A stretch of DNA of 64,000 bases from Elmis aenea. Lineage: Eukaryota; Arthropoda; Insecta; Coleoptera; Elmidae. The DNA is taken from the NCBI GenBank assembly GCA_947652605.1, contig OX393576.1:57636966-57700965 (forward strand), read 5' to 3'. Below are positions 36,620 to 48,640 of the stretch, piece by piece. The position numbers and the translations under genes were made by a program. Every line of letters begins with the position of its first letter. Position 1 is the stretch's first letter. The notes under the pieces were generated by a model. It did not search any database, was not told where the DNA came from, and saw only the letters and a list, made by a program, of their open reading frames with translations.

Positions 36620-36910
36620 AAAGTTTGCCCACCGCTGGTGTACACACTACATAGATGACCCAATCAACAAATAGAAATAGATAATATCTGTATCGTTACG
36701 TGTGTTGCACGAAATTGCAAATTTAAACAATAAAGTTGTTAATGCATAATATATTTATGGAGAAAAGTGAAGCTCACTTATTTCAAGTGAGATTTTTTAC
36801 AGCCTCATAGGAGTCTCCCAGCATAGAAGGTCAATTCGCGTTTGTGTTTAACAAATAAAATTTAATTAGTGATGAAACCGGTTAAAACCGGTCTTAGAAG
36901 ATATTTATTT

Positions 36911-37017
36911 CTTTTTCGTTCTTGAACGAAAAAACAAATCGTTTTTGTTTTCGTTCTTAAAAAAATGTCGGTTAGTTTCGTTTAACGTTTTCGTTTTCGT
37001 TCCGTTTTCAGTCCTTG
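36911..37017 (-). mobile_element. Possible hAT-type terminus
   Basis: Read on the minus strand, AAGGACTGAAAACGGAACG followed by many GTTTTCGTT/AACGAAAAC repeats has the look of a hAT end with subterminal repeats; a nearby AACCGGTTAAAACCGGTC (36877-36893) is also of this style. No partner end with a matching 8-bp duplication was found. Confidence 0.25.
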
Positions 37018-37178
37018 GTAATAAGAAAGTAATCAATAATTTTATGTATAAATATTATTTTTGTTTAGAATTTTCCTGATCACTGTGATTTTTAACCGCA
37101 TGGTCAATAGTGAAAATTTTTGTTACGTTCATCGTTACAGTCCCCTCCCCATCAGCAAGTTCTTACGAACCGCTACTG

Positions 37179-37246
37179 CTGTGCAGACTTCTGTGATAGA
37201 AGTCTGCACAGACAAGTACGTACAGAAGTACTGTGCGTACTTGTCT
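37179..37246. repeat. Two back-to-back hairpins
   Basis: First stem CTGTGCAGACTTCT (37179-37192) pairs perfectly with 37198-37211 across a GTGAT loop. Second stem AGACAAGTACG (37210-37220) pairs with 37236-37246, continuing after one mismatch with ACAG/CTGT around an AAGTA loop. The stems share two bases. Function unknown. Confidence 0.75.
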
Positions 37247-38781
37247 CGTAAGGTGGTAAGCCATTAAAGATAGAATTGATTTTTGTCAACTAAATTTAGC
37301 AATTGTCAAAATTACATTTATTAGCTAGACTGTAGTAAACTTTGCGATTTGCAAACCGACGCATAATAATCCAACAACATAAATTCTGACTCTTTATACG
37401 ACAAAAAACAAAACTTGTTTAGAATGTTTTGTATAGACTCGGTGCAGAAATTTGTGGATAGTTTTAAGACAAATGGATTGAACGAACCTTCAATCTTAAT
37501 TTTTATAAATACATTAAGTAGACTGCCATCAGTACTTGCAATAATTGCATATGTGTAGAATTTTGTTTCTCATTTGGGAGAAAGTTATTTTGTAATCTAG
37601 CCAATAGAGAATTGAGTTTTAAAGTTTACTTCAAATATTATTTGTTATAATGATATTTAGTACTCTGTTTTTGTTATTTCCGATAAAATTTGTGTAGATT
37701 CTGTGGCGAGTTTAGAATATAACTATAATCTATTAAATATACAACTGGACATGCAAAACCAACTAAGTTGCAGCAATTATAAATCTCTTCTAAAATTGGA
37801 AGCACAGTTTGAGGAGAGTTTGTTAAACATGGTTTGTTTTTTGTGCAAAGTTAAACATGCAGAATTGTGCCGTGTTATATAGCTTTTAAGTAACAGGAAA
37901 AAAGCCTTTTAAATTAATTTACGTGGTATAGGATTTTTTAAGGGAAGTATGTCTCGTAAAAAAATAATTTAAAAAGTTGAAGTTACTACTCATATTTTTT
38001 ATTGCTTAAAAAAAGAATTTAAATTGTTAGCCTAATTCGTGTAAATTACAATTGTTCCTCAGAGTTTTTATAATAACCAGAATAAAAAAGTTAAACTGGC
38101 ATTCCTAAAAGTTTCAACTTTTACATCCTAAGTAATTTACAGCGGCAATAAAACAAAAAAAGCAATTTTTAAAAATAAATTAGGGAATACGAAATGGCGT
38201 TGGGAGTCAGTAAACTAAAATGCAAATAAGTAGTTTAACTTGGACTGTAACACAGGCATAAAATGAGCATAATACATTTCTGACACGCACACTAAAACGA
38301 ACAATAAAAGCGGCATATTACCAGTTTATATAGGTTTGATTAGCGCTACGGGGTTATGGTGTTTATTGATGCTGCTGTATGTTTCATTATCCTGCTCTGT
38401 TTAACCTATTTAAAAATTTATATATACGCAACTTTTATTCACGTTGGGACATGGTTTTGTAGTTTAACCACAACTAAATAAAAATTATTCATTCATAATT
38501 TACGTAACAATATCAAATTGAATAATAATTTAAACGATATGGAAAAACCCCGGCAGGGCATTATGTACTAGTTTGCATGTTTTTGCGTTCATACGTACCT
38601 TTCGTGTCACTATGTATTACAGATATATTACAAAATAACGTGATAACAAATGAAGTAAATCAAGTATAATGAGAAGTAATAAGCCATAATTTATTAATAG
38701 TCAGGTGAAAAACACGATGAAGCGGGCTGGTATTATTAGATTTACGGCAACACTTGTTTTAATTTTATCAATACTGGGAAG
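37247..38781. other. No recognisable gene
   Basis: AT-rich spacer, no assignable frame or repeat. Confidence 0.5.
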
Positions 38782-38830
38782 CAGGGCTCGAAACCGAAAA
38801 AAAAAATTGGTTAACGGTTAACCGAAATCG
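38782..38830 (+). mobile_element. hAT-type terminus CAGGGCTCGAAACCG
   Basis: CAGGGCTCGAAACCG is a common form of hAT ends in insects, followed by the palindrome GGTTAACGGTTAACC (38809-38823) and ACCGG/CCGGTT repeats. The other end was not found. A minus-strand hAT fragment at 40019-40660 could belong to it, with MULE sequence inserted between. Confidence 0.45.
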
Positions 38831-39189
38831 GGAACTTTATTTTTATAACGGTTTTTGTTGAAAAACCGGTTTTTTCCGTAAAAAAATGATAACAAAATTA
38901 AGATTGTTGGAAACATATTTAGAAGATATGTTAGGCGAATTGCCATTATTAACAATTCAAAATCATCAGTAGTTTCAGCATGAAGGAGCTGGTTCTCAGA
39001 ACGCCCGCATTGTAAAAGGATATTAATTTAGATGTACGGTTTCAAAATAATATTGCGGTGTCATCTGCGTAGGTTGCTACAGTTGTTCCTGTGGTTGGAG
39101 GGATATCATATACAGGAGATACAATATTGGGCCAAGCACGTTACCCTGCTGTACTTCAGCGTGGTAGGAAGGTGCTGTAAAATATGCAC

Positions 39190-39757
39190 TATACTTACCA
39201 GTTATGCACTGGAAGCATTAAATCGTGTAATTAAAGATAAACACACTATGCAAGAACCAATTTGAAATTTTGGTATTGGAAATGGTACAGATATTATCAT
39301 AAGCTTACGCAAATTTAAAAAAAAAACAGTATCGAAGTGTCGAATAATAACATTAGGTGCATGGATCGCTGCTTATAATTGGGTAAAAAAATAAAACACG
39401 GAACTGTAAAGATGAAATGGTTACTTATTACGATGTCTCCGGTGAAAAAATTATTGTATTATCTGAAAATTTGAAATCTGATGACTGGACAACTTTTGAA
39501 GGTTTTTTAATAATTTTTTTTACGACCTGGACCATAGAATTACCAAAGAATAATGTCGAAGAAAGCTGTATTTACGATAATTGCAATTATTGTCCTGCGT
39601 TCATGAAAAAAATGCAGTGTAAACATTTTGTGGGCATAGCAATATGTTTGAAATATTTAAAACCTCCAATTTAGGCTAATTTGGCTACAATTGGAGCAAA
39701 ATAGAAGTGTAGGTGACCAGAAAAAATTACAAAAGCTCTTTCACTTGATTAAATGTA
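39190..39757 (+). pseudogene. MULE transposase C-terminus with SWIM finger
   Basis: In three short frames: YALEALNRVIKDKHTMQE (about 39203-39256), then NLKKKQYRSVE and ITLGAWIAAYNWVKK (about 39315-39390), then from 39417 MVTYYDVSGEKIIV and a SWIM-type zinc finger CNYCPAFMKKMQCKHFVGIA, followed by ATIGAK ... KITKALSLD. The order matches the end of animal MULE transposases (N-A-L-E-x-x-N-R-x-I-K, W-x-A-A-Y-N-W, C-x-C-x4-K-x-x-C-K-H). Several stops and frame changes; the catalytic domain upstream is not recognisable. Confidence 0.75.
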
Positions 39758-40018
39758 CAAATGTCAACGTCCAGATATATTATTTTTTATTACTTTTTAT
39801 AATAAATATATCTTGCATTGTCTTTTGTTGTGATTAGGCGGTTTACTTTTTGAGTTGTATGAAAGAATTATTTTCATTTAGAAATAAATAAGAAAATTTA
39901 CTGTAATTATTTATTAGGTACCTATAATGTTAAAAATAAGTTCAACTGTGCACACTTCACTTAGCAGAAAAAATATTTTACTGTAAAAACAACTTCTTAT
40001 TGTGCAAATAATCTTTTT

Positions 40019-40660
40019 CTACTGCAAATAAACACAATTTTCATGGAGCTTATTATTTTTATGTTCTTTAACACGTTGCAGAGTATGCTTCCAGTCTTTC
40101 ATTCCATCATTTACAAACGAACATTCGTTCTTATCACTGTATGCCAAGCACACGGAACAAAATAGAGATTCTTTTTCTAAACAATATGATAACCATCGTC
40201 TGCTTATTTTATCATCTCTGTAAAATATAACATTTGGCTTAAATGGCCAATAAGTTATATCACCAATAGTTGGCTGACAAGGATGTTTGTTAAAAAAATA
40301 CTCAAAATGTTGACTCCTTGGTTTTGTGAAATAACTAGCTGATAAGCATTCAAAATATTTGTTACTTGGTAAGTTAGACTTGAACATGAAGACTTTGCGT
40401 TGATACTCGACGTTTCAATTTTGTCCGTTTCAATGGGGCAGATTAGATTGTCTTCTTTTGTCGAATTTGATAAATGCTATTCTTGATCAATGATTTTTCA
40501 ACATCAGGTGCACTAACATTAGAAGCTAAAGCAAACAAATCATTTACCTTGAATTTTTTTTTTAGCAACTTCGTTAAGTACTTTTAGCCTTTTCTCTCTC
40601 TCTTTATGAGCACCGTTTTTTTCCAGTTTTCCTTGATTAAAAACTATAACAAACTTTGAT
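40019..40660 (-). pseudogene. hAT-like transposase N-terminus with TTF-type zinc finger
   Basis: The minus-strand frame 40387-40019 contains WLSYCLEKESLFCSVCLAYS, then F-V-N-D-G-M-K-D-W-K and VKEHKNNKLHENC. This is the TTF/ZMYM-type finger (W-L-x-Y-S ... F-C-x-x-C ... G-x-x-D-W ... H-x-x-x-x-x-H) found at the N-terminus of many hAT-derived proteins. Upstream on the minus strand (40640-40400) LEKNGAHKEREKRLKVLNE gives the basic start typical of these proteins, in another frame. The rest of the transposase is absent. Confidence 0.65.
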
Positions 40661-40732
40661 TTTTTCCCTACACAATCTCATAGCCAACGCGATCACAAGT
40701 ATGACAAGTATCACAAGTATGACCTTTTGAAA

Positions 40733-41615
40733 GGACCTTTTTCAGACGGACGTGAATGATGTCAAAAAGTGTTTTAGCTAAATTTTGAATACCGAATCAA
40801 AATTTTCGGTCGGCTAATAACGGAGTTACGATTTTTTTTGTAGACCGAGATGTTTTTATTTTTGCGAGCGAACTCTCGGCATATTGCCGGACCTTTTTCA
40901 GACGACCGTGGATGATATCAAAAAGTGTTTTATTTGCAATTTCTTTACATCGTTGGATGCGCCAATCTTTTAGCTACATTTTAAACACCGAATCAAAATT
41001 TTAGGTCGGCTAATAACGGAGTTACAAATGTTTTTCTAGACCGAAATGTTTTTATTTTTGCGAGCAAACTCTCGGCATATTGCCGGACCTTTTCAGACGG
41101 CTGTGGATGATATCAAAAAGTGTTTTATTTACACTTTCTTTACATCGTTGGATGCGCCAGTCTTTTAGCTACGTTTTAAACACCAAATCAAAATTTTCGG
41201 TCGGCTAATAACGGAGTTACAAATGTTTTTCTAGACCGAAATGTTTTTATTTTTGCGAGCAAACTCTCGGCATATTGCCGGACCTTTTTCAGACGGCTGT
41301 GGATGATATCAAAAAGTGTTTTATTTAGACTTTCTTTACATCGTTGGATGCGTCAGTCTTTTAGCTACATTTTGAATACCGAATCAAAATTTTCGGTCGG
41401 CTAATAACGGAGTTACGATTTTTTTTGCAGACCGAAATGTTTTTATTTTTGCGATCGAACTCTTGGCGTATTGCCGGACCTTTTTCAGACGGCCGTGGAT
41501 GATATTAAAAAGTGTTTTATTTGCGCTTTCTTTACGTCGTCGGATGCGCCTGCTTTTAGGTGCATTTTGAACACCGAATCAAAATTTTCTGTAGGCTAAT
41601 AACGGAGTTATGAAT
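40733..41615 (-). repeat. 196-bp satellite array, 4.5 copies
   Basis: GGACCTTTTTCAGACGG recurs at 40733, 40889, 41085, 41280 and 41476: spacings 156 (first copy has an internal deletion), 196, 195, 196. Copies are highly similar. In reverse orientation the block AAAATGTAGCTAAAAGACTG and its surroundings align with the 355-bp satellite at 9637-12204. The array is flanked on both sides by copies of the same hAT coding segment (around 40435 and 41634). Confidence 0.85.
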
Positions 41616-41675
41616 TTTGTTTGTTTGAACGGGGCAGATAATATTGTCTTCGTTTGTCGTATCCGAAAATCATAT
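41616..41675 (-). pseudogene. Second copy of the hAT N-terminal coding scrap
   Basis: On the minus strand this reads SDTTNEDNIICPVQTNKI, close to STKEDNLICPIETDKIE at about 40425-40475. Both flank the 196-bp array in the same orientation. Either two hAT insertions bracket the array or the array expanded inside a duplicated hAT segment. Confidence 0.45.
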
Positions 41676-42647
41676 ACCTAGCGACCTCTGTTGTATAAAA
41701 TTTCTACTTGTATTGTTTTGAACAGAAAAACATAAGTTTAGAGTAGGGATTCTCTACATACGTATGGAAGGAGCGACTTACACTACTATATTTGTTAAAT
41801 AAGGACACATATTGCCTTGAGTCTATAGAAAATATACAATAGGAATCCAACTCTTTATGAATATACGTATGATAGATGTGACTTTTTTAAGTAATGCGTT
41901 AAACAGGAATAAAAATTGCCGTACGTCTGAGTGTAAGCAAAATGGACGTCAAACTGACAGAACTCTGACAACCCAATCGCTGAACAATAATTGTGGACAT
42001 CCGATACTAAATTTATCTCCTTTTATATCATAGCTATGTACCGTGCATTTGATGTGCTTAAGCGCTGCATAATTACATTATCTTAATCAAAACATGTGAC
42101 GTCATATTATTTTGAAAAAGTTAAATTTTAGCCTTAATAACAACATTTGAAGTAAAATAATAAATTACATGTTTATTCATCTTTCAACTCTAATAGATTT
42201 TCAATAAATACAAGATGCAGAACTCAGATTGAGAAAAAATTTAGCATTACAAAATACCCGGCAATTTCAAAAATTTAAAAAAATGCTACAAATTCGTTAC
42301 GTATGTTTTCGTTTGAAAAATGACTACATGTTATCACAGTATGTAATATTGTGCTTTGCACTATTAATCATGACTATTGTGATATAAAATAAGCCTTTTG
42401 GTCGATTAATCGGTTTTCATTTAATTTTATTACATAAATAGATTTGCAATAGTTTTATTTTTTCACTATTACTCTAAGTTTTATTATCCAGCTGCTAATA
42501 ACGCTATTATGCATATAAAAAACACAAAGAGATCAAGAACAATTTTGAAAAACTACAAATAGGGAAATCATTATAAAATATTGACAAACAACAAATAAAC
42601 ACACATTCAATTAAGATGTTGAAGTACTATTTTTAGTTTTTACTTTA
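41676..42647. other. No recognisable gene
   Basis: AT-rich spacer; no frame or inverted repeat recognised. Confidence 0.5.
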
Positions 42648-43981
42648 AAATTGAGGCGTCAACTTGCAAAACTCTTTACATCCAACTAAGTAAGAAAATT
42701 AGATAGTGGTGGCGCTGTTGACTTTAAACAGTCCGTCATATGGTTACTAAATCATAATGCAACAAAACTTATATTTTCCCAGCTCATTTTATACATGAAA
42801 ACTGTCTAACGTTGCAAAACTCTTTCAATCCACCATTACTACTACTTCAAAACTCTTTTCATCCATTCTAGAAGTGATTATTAGAAAACTCTTTACATCC
42901 AGCGCCATTTTACCCTGTTAGTTATTTTACGGAATCAAAACATCATATATCCTTACCTAATATCTTTTATATTTTGCGCTTTTATTAGTGTTCTGTATTT
43001 GACATCCGAAACGCACGTGTTTTGTTTTTAAAGACAGTCTACTGTGTTTTTGTGTTTTGTTTAACTAACATTTTGATAATGGAAATTTCTCCAACATTTT
43101 CTTTGATTGAAAAACGAAGAAAAAAATATTTGCTGAATATGCAACTGTTCTAAAATTGCCCAAGGATTTCACTGTTTTTGATTGGAAGAAAGCAGTTGAA
43201 TCTTGCATAAAGCCTTCTTGTCCATGGCATTTTCAATTTTCTATGGCAAAGCGATTTTTTATTAAAAAACCAAGTCAGGAAGTATAACTATAAAAGGTGA
43301 AATCCATTATAAAAGCAACATTGGAGTATACAAATCTGTTCTGAAAAGAGGAAAGACTGTGGCCAATATCACTCCAGAGGAACTTCCTAACAACGTTCCA
43401 GTCAAACAGTTAAAGCTAAAGCTAATTGATGTTGACAACCTTTTAAAGAAACACTTTGGCGTTGATTGGAGAAACAATCCAGAAACTGATTTGTCATTTT
43501 ATAGAAATTTGATCGATACTTTTCATCAAGAAAATATAACAAATGAAAATGAAAATCCTGATGAAGAAGAAATATTGTATCCTGAGGACGATGGTCTTAG
43601 AATTTAAATTCTTTCTCCTGTATTACAACTATTTTTTGTACCGTATTTTGGAATTTCAAAAAACTAAAAATAAAAATTTGTAAAATAATTCTAATTTCTT
43701 TTAAAAAAGCGAACTATGTTCTTTAAATAATGTTTCAAAACTTTTTAAATCCACAGATAGTTTGCAAAACTATCTAAATCCAAAATATTTTCTAAAATAA
43801 CTTTTTCCGCCATCATCTTTTTTTTTCAGTAATTGCCGATAAATTTTTTAATGCCTTCTGCAAACAACTGTGCATTATGAACATACATAGTCAATTATAA
43901 ATCGACGTATAGGTTTTTCGCGTTTCCCGTGAAATTAGTAATGGCGGATATAAAAAGTTTTGCAAATTGGCGCCTCAATTA
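42648..43981 (+). mobile_element. Unassigned TA-flanked element with GCAAAACTCTTTACATCC repeats
   Basis: Ends AATTGAGGCGTCAACTTGCA (42649) and the inverse AATTGAGGCGCCAATTTGCA (from 43980) sit between TA dinucleotides (42646-42647, 43982-43983). About seven copies of a 19-base motif close to GCAAAACTCTTTACATCCA lie at 42666, 42813, 42846, 42883 on the left and 43733, 43762 and (inverse) 43945 on the right. The middle encodes a protein I could not place. The TA duplication suggests the Tc1/mariner/pogo group but other TA-inserting groups are possible. Confidence 0.6.
43081..43607 (+). pseudogene. Unassigned transposon protein, two frame breaks
   Basis: Starting at ATG 43081 (MEISPTFSLIEKRRKK), the reading changes frame in a run of A (about 43125) to IFAEYATVLKLPKDFTVFDW and CPWHFQFSMAKRFF. 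It changes again near 43280 to GEIHYKSNIGVYKSVLKR, ending with an acidic tail and stop at 43605-43607. Reassembled length would be about 170 residues. There is no DDE triad and no zinc finger. I do not recognise the family. It is the only coding sequence of the element and could be a truncated transposase N-terminus or an accessory DNA-binding protein. Confidence 0.5.
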
Positions 43982-43983
43982 TA

Positions 43984-44884
43984 ATTTAGGAACAAAGAAC
44001 ATCCTTTACTTTCAAAGTATAATTCATTTCTTGTATAACTGTTTCATACAATTGACGAATTGCGAAGAAACTAACTAAAATCAAAATAATAAATGCATTA
44101 CGCACACAACACTATTAATTATATCGATTATAATAATTAATGGTATATAGCCAAAAAATTTTGTCACACATCATACTTTACGACGTGAAAATAAAATATA
44201 TGACACCACTTGAATAAAACATAGGTATAAATTATTTTTCCGAATAACTTACAGACTAACACGATAAAAGTCAAGTTTTACGTTTCCTTAAATCGAAATA
44301 CAAACGTTTTAATTTGTTATTCAAACTAAATCAACAACTCCGCACTTGCAATGTTAAATTATTCAATATGCAAACAACTTATCAAAAATCTAATAGTAGA
44401 TAATTTATTTTGAACTAGTTTAGTTTCTGTAAGTCATTTATCAGACACGATCTAGTCGCAAATGTAAATGGCAGAGTGCAAAACACACGCTGTAGGTGAA
44501 TGAGATAAATGAGATGAAAACAACTTCACAGCGATGATCTTATCTTGAAGGAAATTTTATGAAAATATCAGTTTTTTAAATTAAATTATCATATTTTCAC
44601 CGTTGTGTTTTACAAATGTATTCATGCAATTTACAAGAATAATTTAGTGTGCAGCTTGCAGTAAATTTTCGTTACATACACTCTGAAATTAATAACCAAG
44701 AAGTGCATCTTTCAAAGTTACTCAAAAAAAGCAGCTCGTAGCTAAACTTAACGATTGCATTATACAAAAGAAAACAACTTATTTGAATCGATCGCGATGT
44801 TTATGCATCTATTGTTAGATACAATTGCTGACTTTGTTTGGTACATAGTTTAATTTTTAGAGTGAATAGAAAGCAATGAAACTA
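43984..44884. other. No recognisable gene
   Basis: AT-rich spacer without assignable frames. Confidence 0.5.
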
Positions 44885-44886
44885 TA

Positions 44887-46132
44887 CGAGGTACTACCCA
44901 AAAGTTCCAGGAATTTGAATGAAACGTGTGAACGAATCATAGTAGGGGGATTGTTAGTCGTGCACGTGTCTCGACAGTGTGCCAAGCGGCGTCATTGTGA
45001 AGACACGTGCAGTCCAGCTCAGACCGTTTGGTGACAGTAGTTTTGAACGTTCTGCGATTTTCGTGATGGTGCCGGCCGAAGAGCAAAGAGTGTGTATTAA
45101 ACTTTGTTGTAAACTGAACAAAACAACAACTGAAACCTATGAAATGTTAATTCAAGCATTTGGTGATGAAGCTATAAGCAAATCAAAGACTTTTGAGTGG
45201 TTCAAATGTTCGGGTAGGCCATCAACTTGTGGTGCAGAAAACATTGCCAGGGTTCGGGAATCATCCGCCAGGACAGACGACAAACCATCCACTACGTGGC
45301 TGAAGTTGTAGGACTGTCGTACGGGACATGCCAACGCATTTTGTCTGATGAACTCAACATGAGAAAAGTTGCAGCCAAGTTCTTCCCCCGACTTTTAACG
45401 CAGGACCAGCGTGACAGAAAAGTGCAAGTCTGCACTGAGCTCCAACAGACGATTGCGAGGATCCAAACTTCTTGTCTAAGGTCTTTACAGGTGATGAAAG
45501 CTGGGTGTACGGTTACGATCCGGAAACCAAGCAGCAATCATCACAGTGGAAGACACCACTCTCAACGGCCGAAGAAAGCCCGTCAGGTTCGCAGCAATGT
45601 GAAGTCACTGTTGGTAATTGTTTCGACATTCGTGGAATTGTCTACAAAGAATTCATTCCATTTGGTCAGACCGTGAACAGTTTCTACTACCTCGCTGTTT
45701 TGAGGCGGCCGAGGAGAATATGCGGCTTAAACGGCCGGAGCTGTGGAGAAACAAAGACTGGTTCGTGCTCCACAACAACGCACCCGCTCATACTGCGAAC
45801 CTGGTCGGGCAGTGTTTAGCTAAAAACCAGATGCCACTGGTACCCCACGCACCGTACTCGCCGGACCTGGCACCGAGCGACCTTTTCATGTTTCCGTAGA
45901 TGAAAATCAAGCTAAAGAGACGTCGATTCAACACCATAAAGGTAAGTCAAAAAGAATCGCAAGAGGTCCTCAAGGCGCTTACTGCAGCCGACTTCAATTC
46001 ATGGCAAAAACGCTGGCGACGCTGTTTTAATGCAAACGGTGTCTATTTTAAATGAGACAATTAAATTTTTGATTAAAAAGTTATTACTTTGGTTCTTTTT
46101 AATAGTTCCTGGGCCTTTTGTGCAGAACCTCG
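44887..46132 (+). mobile_element. mariner element, full span
   Basis: Imperfect inverted ends of about 30 bases (CGAGGTACTACCCAAAAGTT on the left, CGAGGTTCTGCACAAAAGGC as the inverse of the right) bound a 1.25-kb element. The size is normal for mariner. A TA lies before the left end and CA after the right, one change from a TA duplication. It carries one broken transposase in the plus orientation. The region is visibly richer in G+C than its surroundings, suggesting later arrival. Confidence 0.85.
45066..46055 (+). pseudogene. mariner transposase pseudogene
   Basis: Start at ATG 45066 (MVPAEEQRVCIKLCCKLN) within an upstream-open frame. Order of motifs: helix-turn-helix with TTETYEMLIQAFGDEA, GRPST, QTIHYVAEVVGLSYGTCQRI, LNMRKVAAKF, then VFTGDESWVYGYDPETKQQS (first catalytic Asp), FDIRGIVYKEF, WFVLHNNAPAHTA (second catalytic position), YSPDLAPSDLFMFP (third Asp), and a normal end ...GVYF with stop at 46053-46055. 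The second position is Asn where Asp is expected, and there are at least four frame changes. This is the DD34D mariner group. Confidence 0.88.
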
Positions 46133-48640
46133 CATTTCTAAGATTAATATTGGGATATAGGCTAGGTATATCCTGTAAAAAAAAAGAACTACGAAATACG
46201 TAAAGAGCTTGACGTAAACAACAATAACAAAAAAATAATAAAATATAATGCTGCATGGTAAGAACAACAACACAAAAGGTCAATACCAAAATAACAAAAA
46301 AAATATGCAAATATGACAAAGGAATATAGGAAGACCATCTAAGAGATGGAACATACAATGGACGTAACGGACTCAAAAAAAAAAAACTAAAACGTGCTGA
46401 AGGTGATGATCAATTATTTGATTATATGTATAGTCCAAACATTTGGCACTGTTTTCCTTAGATTTTGTGGTAATGGTTTTAAAGATATCAAAACACCCAC
46501 CAATAATTAAACACGAATTAAAAAGGTCCCTGTGGATAACCGCTTATATTAAGGCATCATTCATTTATCATTGTATTTAATCTATTCAACAAATTTAATG
46601 ATTGCATGTGAATTGAAAATAAAAGTTAAATAAACCCTATTTAAATAGGTATGCTCCAGGGCGAATACAATTAGAGCACATCCAGCGCTACAAACAAAAT
46701 AAAAAATAACCTTCGAGCAATATATTGTTATAGTGCCCTTTTGAATGTAGTTTTTATTTTAACAAACCCAGATATGAGGCAACAAATTTTGTTCAAATAA
46801 GTATCGGTAAATCTATTTTTGTCAGATATTGGCAGCTAAATATGTTTTTTAACGAAACACGACATTTTTATAACAGTCTTTAATTTTTAGTTACAACCCT
46901 TTAGACGCTTCTGTCAAATATAATTACATACCAACTTACCAACATTAGAATACGTACCTATATATTATACCATACCACACACTTTACGATCAAAGTTGTT
47001 GTAGTTTAAATGTATAGGTAGTCAGTGTAAAGTAAAAATTAATTCCGTTTAAAATTAATTCAGCTGACTGAAATTACACGGTCCGGGAATATTAGGGTCC
47101 AAAAAAAGTTAAATGTTATACCAACTATTTTATCGTGGAAACGTGCATCGAAAATAAAACACTGTTGAGTAGTAGTGAAATTTATGGGCAAATTATACAA
47201 TACAATGCGGGAGTAGACGCAAGAGATAATTTAAATTCTAGTCGTTGTTGGAGATAACAAGTGGTATTGTTACATAGCAACGGTCAGAGTTGTGTTAACA
47301 GGTATTATATGAGAGTAGGACCCTAATTCTCTGTGACGGTCCGCAATACGGTGATAGAGGAATGCTTTGAGGATGGCCCGCTAAGCGACACCCCATGGAC
47401 TAACCTTGAGATAATCAATTCGTTGATTATTGATGGTTTGGCGTATTCACACCCAATCATTGTATTCTGTCGTTGCATGATAGTAGTTTTGATGCTGCAT
47501 TAACATATTCAACCCATAAGGAATTGGAAATACTTTCTTAAATAATTTTGCTATCATTGACGCCCAGTATAGAGCGCTTGTAAACGATTACTTAAATATT
47601 TTGTGCTTTTTTCTTAACCCTTCGTCAGGTGAAATAAAAAAATGAATAAGTTCTGGTTCAATTTATCTGGTAGATACACTGCTTGTTATATCGTATTAAA
47701 GTCATAATTTGTATTATGTATTTACAAAAAAGAATAAATGCGTTCTTTTTTGTATGTTAATCAAACATAACTAAAAGTTCGCGATCGACCAGTTTTTTAG
47801 TGAAACAAACCTTAAAATTCTTTAACAATTACAAAACTAAGTAAGTCTTTCATTGTTGGAGTGCTAGAGAATCCAGGGTGTAATATATTTATGTAAATAA
47901 ACTACGAAATTATAAAACCGTATTTATTCACGAAATTCCTGCCGCAACGTAGAAATTAATGAGACGCCTGTCACATAAGAATTCAGCGCTGTAACTGTCT
48001 CAGAAGTACTCATCAAGCAAGCTTTAAGCCCTTGTAAAATTCACCATTTACCACTAATAAGTTCTTTGGTTTGTTTTCCCCTTAGTTTCTTCTAGCTAGT
48101 TCTAGGAAATTAATCATTTACTCATTCTAATTCCAATTTCTGTTTCTAAAACGACCGTGTCTCGTCGTTTTCAGTATTAGCAGTTTGTTTTACGTTTAAA
48201 TGACACAGTTTCCAGACCTTGTTAGTTTTTTTTCCAAAGCAGATCATGGCGAAATCTTATTTCAGTCTTCGCATCGGAATGAGGCAGTATTCGCGAAGCT
48301 CTCTTGGCTTATTGCTTATTTTTGTTGGTATTGTTATTCTCTTTTTTACAACGAGATTTTGTTGATTTTCAACACCGAGACTGCTTTTTTTTTAATGAAA
48401 GAGCTTTCTGTAGCTGTTTTTATAAATAGAAATAAAAAAACTCGACGGCATTGTAATAGTGAAAGATTGTTAAGCATTTACAAAATTTTAACTGTTAAAT
48501 ACTCGTAGAATTGAATTGTAGTAAAAAAAACATTACCTATATTTATATACAGCGTGTTTCACTTTTAAATTTGACACTATTGCTATCTCTGTTCTTTAAA
48601 AAATGAAGCTTTAGCCGTGACATTATTACCTTAAACAATA
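46133..48640. other. No recognisable gene
   Basis: Mostly AT-rich. A small perfect hairpin, ATAATCAA-TTCG-TTGATTAT, lies near 47411-47430 in a slightly more GC-rich stretch. The 102-codon frame at 48200-48508 has no motif. Confidence 0.45.

Noticed and set aside
45999..46376. 125-codon minus-strand frame
   Set aside because: It spans the 3' end of the mariner at 44887-46132 and adjacent spacer, with no family motif; the plus-strand transposase explains the conserved part.
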